A stretch of DNA of 64,000 bases, taken from the NCBI GenBank assembly GCA_012932865.1, contig SAXG01000026.1, positions 558,001-622,000 of the forward strand. Direction: 5' to 3'. The notes below the pieces were generated by a model that made no database searches, was not told where the DNA came from, and worked only from the letters and a program-made list of their open reading frames with translations. The position numbers and the translations under genes are program-made. Shown piece after piece: positions 31,590 to 41,106 of this stretch (its first letter is position 1; every line of letters begins with the position of its first letter). This DNA is from Amylostereum areolatum. Its lineage: Eukaryota > Basidiomycota > Agaricomycetes > Russulales > Stereaceae.

Positions 31590-34500
31590 TCACCCCTTCC
31601 TTAGATTCGACGTCCTCGTCGTAATCAGATCCAGCTTCTTCCTCCGACAGGAGTTCCCAACGATTAAGGCGTGCCGGTTTTGGGGCACCCGGATGTTCAC
31701 GGTGGAAGTCGTCAATGCGTTTCTTGGCATTCTGGAGATTGGTGAGAGGCTCCCAAGTATTGTCATTGTCTGGGTAGCCTTTCCATTTGACGAGGTACTT
31801 GAAGCCGCGACCAACCTTCTTGGAGTCTATAATCTTTTCGACCTCATAGACTTCCTCTCCTTGGACTAACTCTGGGGGTGGAGGTGTAGGTGCTTTCTGA
31901 TTGTCAAAGGCAGGACCGTTGTGTGGGGATAGGAGGGACTCGTTGAAGACCGGATGTTTTCGTGACCAGAATGCAGGGAGGCGAAGCTTGTAGGCCGATG
32001 CTCCGACTTTTTCCAGGATTTCGAAAGGACCAAAGCGCTTGTCATCTAGCTTTTGCATAGGACGTGCCGTTTTGATTACGGTTTGGCTGTCTCTAGTCTT
32101 GGCTTCCAGCCAGACGAAGTCGCCAATTTTGTAATCTATTGGTTCGTCCTTCTTGCAATTGTGAAAGTGCTTTTGATCGTTCTGTGCTGCCTTTAGCGCA
32201 GAGCGGGCTACTCGTAGATGTCTCGCAGGTGTTGTGCAAACTCGTTTGCCGATGGGTTGTCTGTCTCGCGTCGAGGGTTGGTCCCCAGGTAGAGTTCCCG
32301 ACCATAGTTGGCAAAGTTAGGAGACATCCCGATCAAACTATGGACCATGTTGTTGAGCGCAGTCATGGCAAGTGGGAGGTAACGTGTCCAATTGTCTTGT
32401 CGTTGATCGATGAAGATGCGAAGGTAGTTTTCCATGGTCATGTTGGAGCGTTCGGTCTGTCCGTCCGTCTGAGGGTGATACGCCGTGGACGGGTTCCCTT
32501 CAATGCCTAACAGTTGGAACAATGCCGTGGTGAACTTGGAGACAAACACGCTGCCACGGTCGCTGACGATCTTTCTAGGAATTCCATGATGGGCGACCAC
32601 CTCGCGTAGGTACTTGAAGGCGAGTTCGTCCTCCGTTAGGTCTTTGGTCGTGGCCCAGAATACAACCTGTTTGGTACCCATGCAGTTCACATTGCAGATG
32701 GCGTCTTTTCCATCCGAGACCGGGAGCGGCATGACAAAGTCGATGGATACATGTTCCCAAGGCGCATGTGGTGGGTCATGTGGGCGGAGTGGAGCGGCAA
32801 TACGGTCATGTCTAATCTTGGTACGTTGGCAGGTCTCACATCCTTCGACATATTTTCGGACATCGTCTCTAATGGCAGGCCACCAGTAGTTGCGTGTGAT
32901 GAGCTCGTGGGTCTTGTATTGTCCTGGATGACCGACAAGCGGGCCATCATGATGAGCTTGGATGATGTCTGCACGGAGTCCTTTGTCTCTTGGGACATAG
33001 AGTCTGTGTTGCCAGGTGACCGTTCCGTCTGCGTGTTCCAGCCATCCCTTCACTTTGAGTGCTAAGGCGCGTTCTACTGCATGGTCTCGGAGTAAGGTAG
33101 CCTCCTGAATCCGCTCAATGAAGACATTGTCAGGTCCATTGGTTACGATTCCTGCATGGTTGAGGGCGCGAAAGAGTTCTGGTTTCAGGAGGACGATGTT
33201 TTCATTGTCTTTCTCCCCCTTCTCAAGGCCCGCTAGTTGGGAAATAGCATCGGGTTTACCCATTGTTTTTCCAGGCTTGTGGAGTAGCGTACAATGATAC
33301 TCTTGTAGCTCCGTTAACCACCGTGCTTGTCTCCGATTTAGCTTCTGTGCCTTGCGGAAGTACGTGAGATTGCGATGATCCGACCAGATTTCAAACTCCT
33401 GGCGTGCCCCCATGAGGTATTGTCTCCATTCCTTTAGCGCCGTCATGATAGCCAGTAATTCCTTGTCATAAATCTCATAGTTCCTCTCAGCTTCGCTGAG
33501 GGACTTTGAGAGAAGGCGACCGGGTGCCATTTGCCATTGTCCTGTTGTTGCGAAAGTACCGCGCCCGTGGCATAGTCAGAGGAGTCCGCCTCGACACGGA
33601 ACTATCCTTCATCTGTAGGGATTGCTAGAACCGGTTGCGATGTTATACGTCGCTTGAGTTCCTCAAACGCCTCCTGCTGCGGGGTGTCCCAGACCCATTC
33701 CGTCTTCCCTGTGAGCTTAGTCATTGGGTGAGCGATGCCACTGAAGTCCTTGATAAAGCGACGGTAGAAGTTGCAAAAGCCCAAAAACGATTGAAGTTGT
33801 TTCTTCGTTTTGGGGGCTGGCCAATTGGTGATTGCTGCAACCTTTGCTGGATCCATGCGAACCCTTCCTCCGCCGACAATCATGCCTAGGTATTCAATTT
33901 CTGCCTTCTCAAACTCGCACTTTTCTGGCTTCAGATAGAGTTTGTTCTCTCGCAGGATCCGGAGGACCTCCTTGACTATCCGACAATGTTCTTCTAGCAT
34001 ATGCGTGAAGATGAGGATGTTGTCCAAATAGACGACCACGACTCCTTGGTGGATCAAGTCTTTGAATAGGTCGTTCATCATGGCTTGGAACGTTGACGGG
34101 GAGTTGGTGAGTCCGAAGAACATGACTGTAGGCTCGTAGATCCCTTTGTTCGTGCGGAACACCGCTTTCCATTCGTCTCCTTCTTTAATCCGAACATTGT
34201 TGTACCCCCATCGGACATCGAGCTTGGTAAAGTGCCGTGCTCCCTTAAGCTTATCAACCAACTCTTGGATGAGCGGGAGCGGGTAACGGTTCTTTATTGT
34301 CATTTCATTGAGCTTTCAATAGTCTTGCACAGGGCGTAACGAGCCATCTTTTTTCTTGATGAAGAAGAATGGGGAGGCCATGGGTGATTTGGACGGCTGG
34401 ATCCGACCAGATCTCAGGTTCTCTTCCAAAAAGGCGTCCAGTTGCTTCTGCTCGTCCAATGTGAGGGGGTAAACTTTGCAATCGACCGGTTTGAAGTTAG

Positions 34501-35749
34501 GAGTCAGTTCAATGGCGTGGTCCCATGGGCGTCGCTCAGGAAGCTTGTCAAAGTCGTCTTTGTCAAAGATGTCTTTGAATTCATGGTACACCGTTGGGAC
34601 TCGTTCCGAGAAGGTCTGTTCCTTTTTCTTAGCGTGCTCCTCGATTGCAATGTCTGACACATGAGTCCGGATGTGGTAGGTTGTCTTGTAACCGTCCCAG
34701 TCGAAAGCAAACAGCTGCTCGTCCTTTTCCATGTGGACTGGCTCTTCCTTCTCTTCTTCATCATCATCAATATTGAGAAGGGGAGGGGGACACGAGCAGC
34801 TTGTAGGGCATCGGTCGAATTCAATCGATCCCGATTTCCAGTCGATGCGAGGATTGTGCTTTTTCAGCCACTCATGTCCGATGAAGAGGTCTGTATCTCC
34901 TAGATTGGAGACTGCGAGGTCGATGTTTTCTTCATGGTCTTGAATGATTAGACGAAGCGTGACATATTCCGTGATGGGACCTCCCGCGTTGAGCGTGCCG
35001 TCTGCATTTCATACTGGGATTGGGCGAGCAGTCCGTCGCGTGGGGATGAGGTTTTCCTGCACAAACTTTGTGTTGATACACGAGCCAGTGCAACCACTGT
35101 CTAGGAGTGCGAGAGCCTTGACAATGCGCTTGGAATCTACCACAAGTTGTGTGAGAATGACTGTTTGTTCCTTAGCACTCGAGGAGCGTATAAACTGCAT
35201 GGGAGTGGCGAGCTCTAGTAGAGCTTGGCATGCCAATTCGTCTTCCATTCCAGTTATCTCCTTGATGGCTTCATAAGTAGCCTCATCGCGGCGTTGATGG
35301 TGTGTCCAGATGCGAAGGATTGCAATCCCGCTTTTAGGTTTGTCTTCCCTTAAGCGGCAAAGAGTCCATTGAGCCGTTCCAGGTGCCATATAACATGATT
35401 TGGGTGCCGTGCCCCTTCCATCGCACAGCGTTGTCCCTGTCTCCACAGGGTCCATGACCAAAACCGAGTTCATATCCAAAGCCGTATCCAAAACTGAAAC
35501 CAAAACTGATGCCGTATCCAAAGCCGAAGGCTCACAAATTGAAGCCTGAGTATCTAAAATAACAATGGGACGTGTGCCCGTACCGATAGAGTCCGTAAGA
35601 GAAGTCATAATGGGGATATCCCCCGTAGTAGTACAGTCCGAATCAATGCGCGTATGTAAACGAGAACCAGGCCACCGAGGCGCAACAAAACCAGACGAGC
35701 GAGAAACAGAAACTTGGGCTTCAGATGCCGTGTACATCGTCAGCCCCCT
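31423..35749 (-). pseudogene. pol: Element B Pol, minus copy, multiply mutated
   Basis: Starts at the frameshift site (35752-35758). Protease part (35009-35749, ALALLDSGCTGSC) ends at a TGA where the plus copy has CGA. RT (34316-34732 and 33602-34303) is broken by a second TGA (CGA in the plus copy) right after VQDY, and ends at TAG (CAG in the plus copy). The catalytic motif reads YLDN instead of YLDD. A 1-bp deletion near 33530 shifts RNase H; RNase H-integrase continues 32208-33530 (HHCC finger, SDRGSVF, QTDGQTERSN) and the chromodomain lies in 31423-32058 (YLVKWKGYPDNDNTWEP). Confidence 0.9.
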
Positions 35750-35751
35750 CA

Positions 35752-35758
35752 AAAACCC
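35752..35758 (-). promoter_or_regulatory. -1 frameshift heptamer of element B (minus copy)
   Basis: Minus strand GGGTTTT followed by TGA, identical to the plus copy at 61110-61116. Confidence 0.75.
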
Positions 35759-37521
35759 TCCTTCTTTTCCTCCACCTTCGGCTGAGCTTGAAGCGCGTCC
35801 ATCACGCTTTTCCAATCTTCGGCCGACAGGCTCCTAGCCCAGGCGGTGGGCGTCTCGAACGTCTGTGCTCAAGCCTCCCGCTTTGGTGGTTCAGTATACC
35901 GGTCCCTTGTTAAGGACGGTCCTTATCACGTGACAAGCGGCTCAGGCTACAGTACTCTTACGCGTGAGAAGTGGGATCAGGTGATCCAGACATCTCGGTT
36001 ATACGAAGGTGGTTGTCGATATGCGAAGCAGTAAGTCTTTGCTGAAGACTTAGGCGAGCTTATCGACTTAGTTTGCTTAGGATTCTCTTTAGCGTTTGAA
36101 GAGGAGGTTCTTATTAGAACAGTCCTGTATTTACAAAGAGAATGAGCTGGGGAATAGCTCGTTCGTTGAGCCTCCTTTTATAGGAAAGGAGATCGAGCAA
36201 ATATATGTACATCTGGTAACGGTCGTATCAGGTATCTACGGGTACGCGACTGGGGCACAGTCGTGGCTGCGTCGTTGAGATGGCTACGATCTGTGGCACA
36301 GTCGTGGCTGCGTCGTTGAGACGGTTACGAGCTGGGGCACAGTCGTAATCCGTCGTTTAGCGGCGTCCTTCCTAATAAGGTAGTAGGAAATGGGATACCT
36401 TGATCGAGTTGTAACATCCCTCCCCCACATGTCTTGTATGTTCTTCACGTCCACCCTGCAGTCCCGCACCTGGTGGCCATTCTGTCCACAGCGGAAGCAT
36501 CGGCCCTTAATGTCAACACGGTTGACGTCCATCGGCTGTCCTTTGCCACCGTGTACCGTGCCGGTTCCGTCGCGGTGCCATGGGACCTGTCCCCCTTGCT
36601 GCCCATTGGACGACCCTTGTCCTTTGGGTTTTTGGTTCTGTGCGGGGCCGCGGCATTGAGTTTTCAGGTCCTCCCGCTCCTGTCGCAGTCTATCAATCAG
36701 AATGATGCGCTCCTTGAGGTCCTCATATTTCTGAGGGACGTGACCGCTGTCATAGATGGAGTCGATGGTCCGGTAGTAGATGTTGTGCTTAAGCAGTCGC
36801 ATGAGGTGGATGGGGTCCTGCGCCGTGGATTACCCAGCCTTCCTTGCCAGTTGTTCAAACCTGGCAAAGTATTCATGGGCGGTGGTACCCTTCGTCTGTT
36901 TGAACCCATCCAGTTCGACCGCGGCACGGTGCTGCTCATTGACGTCGGTGAAGGCGCCTTCGAGCGCCTTGTGGAAGTCCACCCAGGTGACCATGGCTCC
37001 ATTGGCTAGGTGCGCATCCTCGTACTCGGCCTTCCAGGTGCGTGCTGCTTCCCCCCATCATGTAGGTGAGGATGAAGAGTACTTTGTCCTTGTCCGTCAC
37101 GAGGTCATCCTCGGCGGCTCGCATGTACTCCTCGCATGACCGCATCCAGTCGTTGAAGTCCTCTCGTTTCCCAGAGAAGCCTTCAGGAGTTTTCGCGTGG
37201 ACCTTCTTTCGAGGGGGTCTGGTGGTGGCGGCGGCTGGGGCGCTAACAGTGACCACAGGGGGGTTGACGGTGATGGGGGGGGGCGGTGACGTTGACGGTG
37301 GGGGGTGGCAGGTTGAGGGCGGCAACAAGCACGGCAGGGATGGCGACCCATTGGCCATTTACTTCCATGAGCCATGCATCGTCGGTGCCGTTATTCATGT
37401 GTTGGATGGGGGAGCCAGTTTGGCCGATGACGATGTTCCATGTTCCACCAATTTCGGTGCAGTTGGCAAGCTCGGCGGGGAGAGGGGGTTGGGGGTCGGT
37501 GCGGATCCACTGGGCAGCCAT
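35759..37521 (-). pseudogene. gag: Element B Gag, minus copy, interrupted by a solo LTR
   Basis: Starts MAAQWIRTDPQPP at 37521. A homopolymer C-run length change near 37270-37280 shifts the frame, and another shift lies around 36800-36940. The CCHC knuckle CFRCGQNGHQVRDC is present (about 36460-36500). The solo LTR of element A (35908-36416) inserts just downstream of the knuckle. The intact counterpart is 59863-61119. Confidence 0.88.
35908..36416 (-). repeat. Solo LTR of element A inside element B gag
   Basis: 509 bp, minus orientation, TGTTAAGGAC ... GTTGTAACA on the plus strand. The 5-bp duplication TCCCT (35903-35907, 36417-36421) matches the single TCCCT of the intact B gag (near 60960). 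It shows that A transposed after this B copy inserted. Confidence 0.95.
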
Positions 37522-37830
37522 GACTGGTTCGTCGAGGTCAGAGAAGTCTTCGTTGGTAACAGGTGGTAGGGCGGAGGCGGCGATGAAGTCGAAGTCAGCT
37601 TTGGTGAGGTCGGGTTGGTCTCCGTCGGTGAAGTACCAGATGATGCCACTAAGCTCAGTGGTTACAAAGGCAACTTCTTGGGTGGTGTCTCCAAGTCGAG
37701 CAAAGAAGAGGTCGTCATCTTCTTGGGTGAAGCCTAGTGGGAGGGGGAAGATGCAGCAGTTCTCGATGTCGGTGTCAGAGCCTGTTTCGGAGCTGGAGTC
37801 GGAACCGTTGAGTCCGAACGAGGGAATTGT

Positions 37831-38439
37831 TTATAAGTGGGTGAGGTCAATGACCTCTGGCTGGGTGAGGTCGATGACCTCTGGCTCTGGAGTGGGGCTG
37901 GGGGTGTTGCCTGGTGTAAGGAGGCGGTGGGTGTGTCGAGTGTCAACTGGTATTTTCTCGTTGGGCGCGTAGAAGGACTTTGGGGGTTGCTTGAGTTTGT
38001 AGTGGTAGGTGATGTATGGGCAGAAGTAGACGTAGAGGTTTCCGTTTCCTTGTTCGCTTATTTTGAGGCGATAGAAGTGGACGTCTATGACGGAGTCTTC
38101 AAGTTCTTCTACGCCGAGGGCGACCTTCCAATTGTGCCAGGCCCAAGGGTCTTTAGACTCGTTGATGAGGGAGATGATAGTATTGTCGTTGATGGGGATG
38201 AATTCTTGTACTTGCGAGCGCCAATCTTCCATGCACGAGCCCCCAGTCGAAATGGCTACTCTGTGCGGCAAGGGAAGATTTTGTCGAGGGAAGGTGGTTC
38301 TGTTACGAGATCGCAAGACGGTCTGCCTCAGTCTTCTCGACCTGTTGGCTGTCTCTTCGTCTAGGGGACATGAGCCCAAAGACTTCCTAAACCGCTTTCC
38401 TTTCGCCGCTTTTACTCGTTTCCTACACCAAAGGTGCAC
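37831..38439 (-). CDS. Element B ORF0 (pre-gag), minus copy
   Basis: 202 codons. Basic N-terminus (RKRVKAAKGKRFRKSLG), an aromatic module (WRSQVQEFIPI ... WAWHNWKVALGVEELEDS ... NLYVYFCPYITYHYKLKQPP), and a C-terminus with two tandem EVIDLT motifs resembling SUMO-interacting motifs. A TAA separates it from gag-frame sequence that stays open downstream. The plus copy (58949-59557) is nearly identical, including the stop. Confidence 0.65.
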   Translation of the reverse strand: MHLWCRKRVKAAKGKRFRKSLGSCPLDEETANRSRRLRQTVLRSRNRTTFPRQNLPLPHRVAISTGGSCMEDWRSQVQEFIPINDNTIISLINESKDPWAWHNWKVALGVEELEDSVIDVHFYRLKISEQGNGNLYVYFCPYITYHYKLKQPPKSFYAPNEKIPVDTRHTHRLLTPGNTPSPTPEPEVIDLTQPEVIDLTHL

Positions 38440-38703
38440 CTTCTACTGTCACCTCTGAGCTTTAAACTCCTGGTGTTGGAGAGTCTCGAGTAGGTATAAT
38501 GTTTCGAGGAAACGTCAAGCCAGCGCCGGTATACGTGCGCACGACCACAATGTCAGGGTAACGAGTCGCGTACTCTGGGGGCAACGGTCTAGGGCGGCAC
38601 GGGGGAAGAACAAAGTCAGTACCAGACGGGTACTACTACTACTACGCTACAGTACGTAGGGACGGTCGTAGGGCGGTGCAAGAGTAAACAGATCTCGAGC
38701 TTA

Positions 38704-39161
38704 TGTCAGCAACGACTAGTGCGACAGCACCAAGTTACGACACAGCTGACTAGAAGATGAGGACGACGGAGGGGAGCCGATCAGACACGGCGACAGACAA
38801 GGGAAAGCAAGCAAAGTCAGTAGAATTGACTAGCTCGAGATAAGGAATATGTACAGCGAGAGCGAGCCTTATATACACAAGAGGAGAGAGACTTAGGTAA
38901 GCAACCAATACACGGCAATCAGTAAGCAGACCTAGTATAAGTAAGCAGTCGTATGTAAAGGAGCACAGCATGAGTCAGTATCGTACAGCATGAGTCAAGA
39001 GAAAGGAGTCAGACCCGGGCTGAGATGAGTCACGTGGGTCCGGGCGGGATATAGATGAACCGGGTCCGGGCCGAAGTGGAGCCGGACCGGTGATAAGCCG
39101 ATAAGTCCTAAAGCGTGTAACCGATGTAAAGTAAAAAGAAAATTATAGACCGTTCATGACA
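38704..39161 (-). repeat. 5' LTR of element B (minus copy)
   Basis: 458 bp. The primer-binding site (minus strand TAAGCTCGAGAT) lies immediately inside at 38692-38703 and is complementary to ATCTCGAGCT downstream of the TATA box in the LTR. Confidence 0.93.
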
Positions 39162-39245
39162 GTGCTCGTGACGAGCCCTCTTCCTTCCACGCCGGCAGGT
39201 GCCGCCATCTTCTTCATCGTCGTCGCAGTCTTTATCGCCGGGATT

Positions 39246-39524
39246 CTAGCTGCTTTTCCTCATTGTAAGTGACGATACCGTGGTCTTCAGCGAGTTGTTC
39301 TCTGAGCGAAGTTCGAGAAGCTGCTCTTGCAGCTCTCTGATGTTCTGGACATCGTGTTGGTAAGTGACAAAGATCCCGGAGAATAGACACTGACATACCT
39401 TTTCATGCCGGTGCTTGCGTCTATGATGGGAGCCGGGACTCGGAGAGCCTGGAGATTGGTGTTCGACAGAGCCTGGGATAAAGGAGGCCGGCATAGACGA
39501 TGGGATAGGGGGGGAGTCTGCCAT
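39246..39524 (-). CDS. Small coiled-coil protein, two exons
   Basis: Exon 1 39399-39524 (or 39398; MADSPPIPSSMP ... HHRRKHRHEK), a GT-AG intron to about 39345, and exon 2 39246-39344 (NIRELQEQLLELRSENNSLK). The splice keeps frame and yields a basic stretch followed by a Leu-rich coiled coil, recalling a bZIP or dimerisation segment, but it is too short to assign. It may be the start of a larger gene. It is convergent with gene X. Confidence 0.45.
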   Translation of the reverse strand: MADSPPIPSSMPASFIPGSVEHQSPGSPSPGSHHRRKHRHEKVCQCLFSGIFVTYQHDVQNIRELQEQLLELRSENNSLKTTVSSLTMRKSS

Positions 39525-40048
39525 GCACAATGATGTTCAAGCAGAATGTGGGTGGACGATGCAGTGCGTCGGCAGCGGTACGTTTTGACTTTTTTTAAAA
39601 GTTGCGATCCTCGTGTCTCACGATGCACAGAGTGGCACGACGCGTCTGGTTTTGGCCATGTTACAGAAAATTTTGGCCAATTTTACACAGCTAGGACCTG
39701 GCCCCGCGCTCTAGGACCTCGTCAACCTCAACCGTCATAAAATCGACCTTTCTCGGCGTGTCGCAGCCACATTGCGTACATGCCCGTGGCCGTTACCTGG
39801 TACTAGATAGCCCTCGAGACGAGTTGCGCTCTGTCCCGGCCTCGGAGGCATACCACCGTTGTGTCACCTTCATCTCCGATCCCATTGCACCTAGATGTTC
39901 TGGTCCCAGAGTCAAGGTACTGTAAGAATTGGGCTGGATAGAACCAGGCGCGTTAAGAAAATGGTTAAAAGGGCTACTAACGGGATGTCAGACTCCACGT
40001 ACTCACCGTCGCACTCACCACTGTACTCACTACCGAATTAGATCCACC

Positions 40049-41076
40049 ATGACCACCGTCGTCGAAGTTGGAGCCCCGGCTTTGGTGAGGTTCCCCTGTG
40101 CGAGATCTCGTTTGTTTCCGACCGCTAACGCCGCATGTTGCATTGCCAGTTAACTCTTCCTGTCGAACGGATGGACGAGCTTGCATTCCCAGCAGGTATA
40201 CCTGTTCAAGTCTCGGGACATATGAGCCGTGTTTCCTTTGGGCAGCTCCCTGAAGGTGTTTCTCATGCCGTTAACCACCTGGACATGCACGACGTTGTCG
40301 TAGTTCAGCGAGGCTGTAACTGGCTTCGAGGAACTCAATGTACGTGTGCACTGTGGTTTGGGGATCTCATACTATATTGACAATGACAATTGATCCCCAG
40401 AGCTCCCTCCCTATTCTGGTGTCCATCGCCATTTTCGACCCCTTCCGCCGTCTTTTAGACACAATCAATCCAGTCAGGGGCAGCGGCGTGTTAGTAAGCC
40501 CGTCGATCACTGTGTCCACTGGACATCCTGTGGAGGGCTGGATCAAGGTAATCCGGCGTAGTGCTTGTCTCGTCACCATTTGGGAACTCCTGGATCGCTC
40601 GGAGCTGGATGAACCAGCAGTATGCTCCCTGTTTGTGACAATGGTGCAGGGCCTGATGTTTAACTGTAGATTGCAGCCATCACTGCCTGGATCCGTGAAC
40701 GTGCGGTGGTGTGGGTGAGTGCTGACTTGGTTCTGGCCGTCTTCGTGATTCTAACATGCTTTCTAGAGCCCGATGTTCATCGCACGTATGACCTGCTTGA
40801 AATACGTCGAGGTTTCGCGCTCGAAGGAGCTTCAGAAATACAAGAACACTCCCAGCCGTCATGCATTTCCTTTCGAGACCCCCAGGCGGTTTGCGCGTGC
40901 TCCAGGGTGAGGTGCACAGGAAGATCGAGTATGTGACGGGCTTATCCCCGACAGCATCAGACACCAACGTAGAGGTGAATCAGACAGTGGTGGCACGGCA
41001 GAAGCTTGGGTTGATATGGGAGATGGAGGGGGATGAGGACGAGCAAGTGGATCCGGAAATCACTGAAGTTGACTAA
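40049..41076 (+). CDS. Unrecognised multi-exon gene
   Basis: Exon 1 40049-40084 (MTTVVEVGAPAL), GT-AG intron, exon 2 40150-40339 (LPVERMDELAFPAGIPVQVS ... VVVVQRGCNWLRG). Later coding-looking blocks are 40400-40550 (LPILVSIAIFDPFRRLLD ... GHPVEGWIK) and 40768-40912 (FIARMTCLKYVEVSRSKELQ), with an acidic ending frame to 41076 (EMEGDEDEQVDPEITEVD). Splice phases after exon 2 are not resolved. No domain recognised. Confidence 0.45.
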
Positions 41077-41106
41077 TGTGTACTTTACGAAGAGACCGAC
41101 GAACTA

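Larger units (their letters stand above)
31132..39161 (-). mobile_element. Ty3/gypsy element B, full length, minus strand (inactive)
   Basis: 8030 bp between 5-bp duplications GTGCT (31127-31131, 39162-39166). LTRs are 31132-31589 and 38704-39161 (458 bp each). Order on the minus strand: 5' LTR, ORF0, gag, frameshift site, pol, 3' LTR. It contains a solo LTR of element A (35908-36416) in gag. Pol has at least three C-to-T nonsense changes and a frameshift, and the RT active site reads YLDN, so it is dead. Confidence 0.95.
28814..39235 (+). pseudogene. Host gene X, predicted single-pass membrane protein, broken by three insertions
   Basis: Coding pieces: about 28965-29195 (acidic Ser-rich LLGDTYSDSSSSGSGSD ... 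SNELISRSR), 30867-31012 (SWASAVPADDLVTDAESSFW ... VYHPPSG), 31084-31131 (TYECPSSTTNKVGKAV), and 39167-39235 (SPLPSTPAGAAIFF, then IVVAVFIAGILAAFP, a membrane segment) followed by a GTAAGT donor. Frames match across TIR copy 2 (GT duplication) and across element B (GTGCT duplication). A 71-bp piece of B LTR replaces or interrupts sequence at 31013-31083. A candidate first exon starts at ATG 28814, but its splice phase to 28965 does not fit simply. Function unknown. Confidence 0.65.

Noticed and set aside
37066..37972. Plus-strand frames of 167 and 228 codons opposite element B gag
   Set aside because: Antisense shadows; the sense strand has Gag motifs and a matching intact copy.
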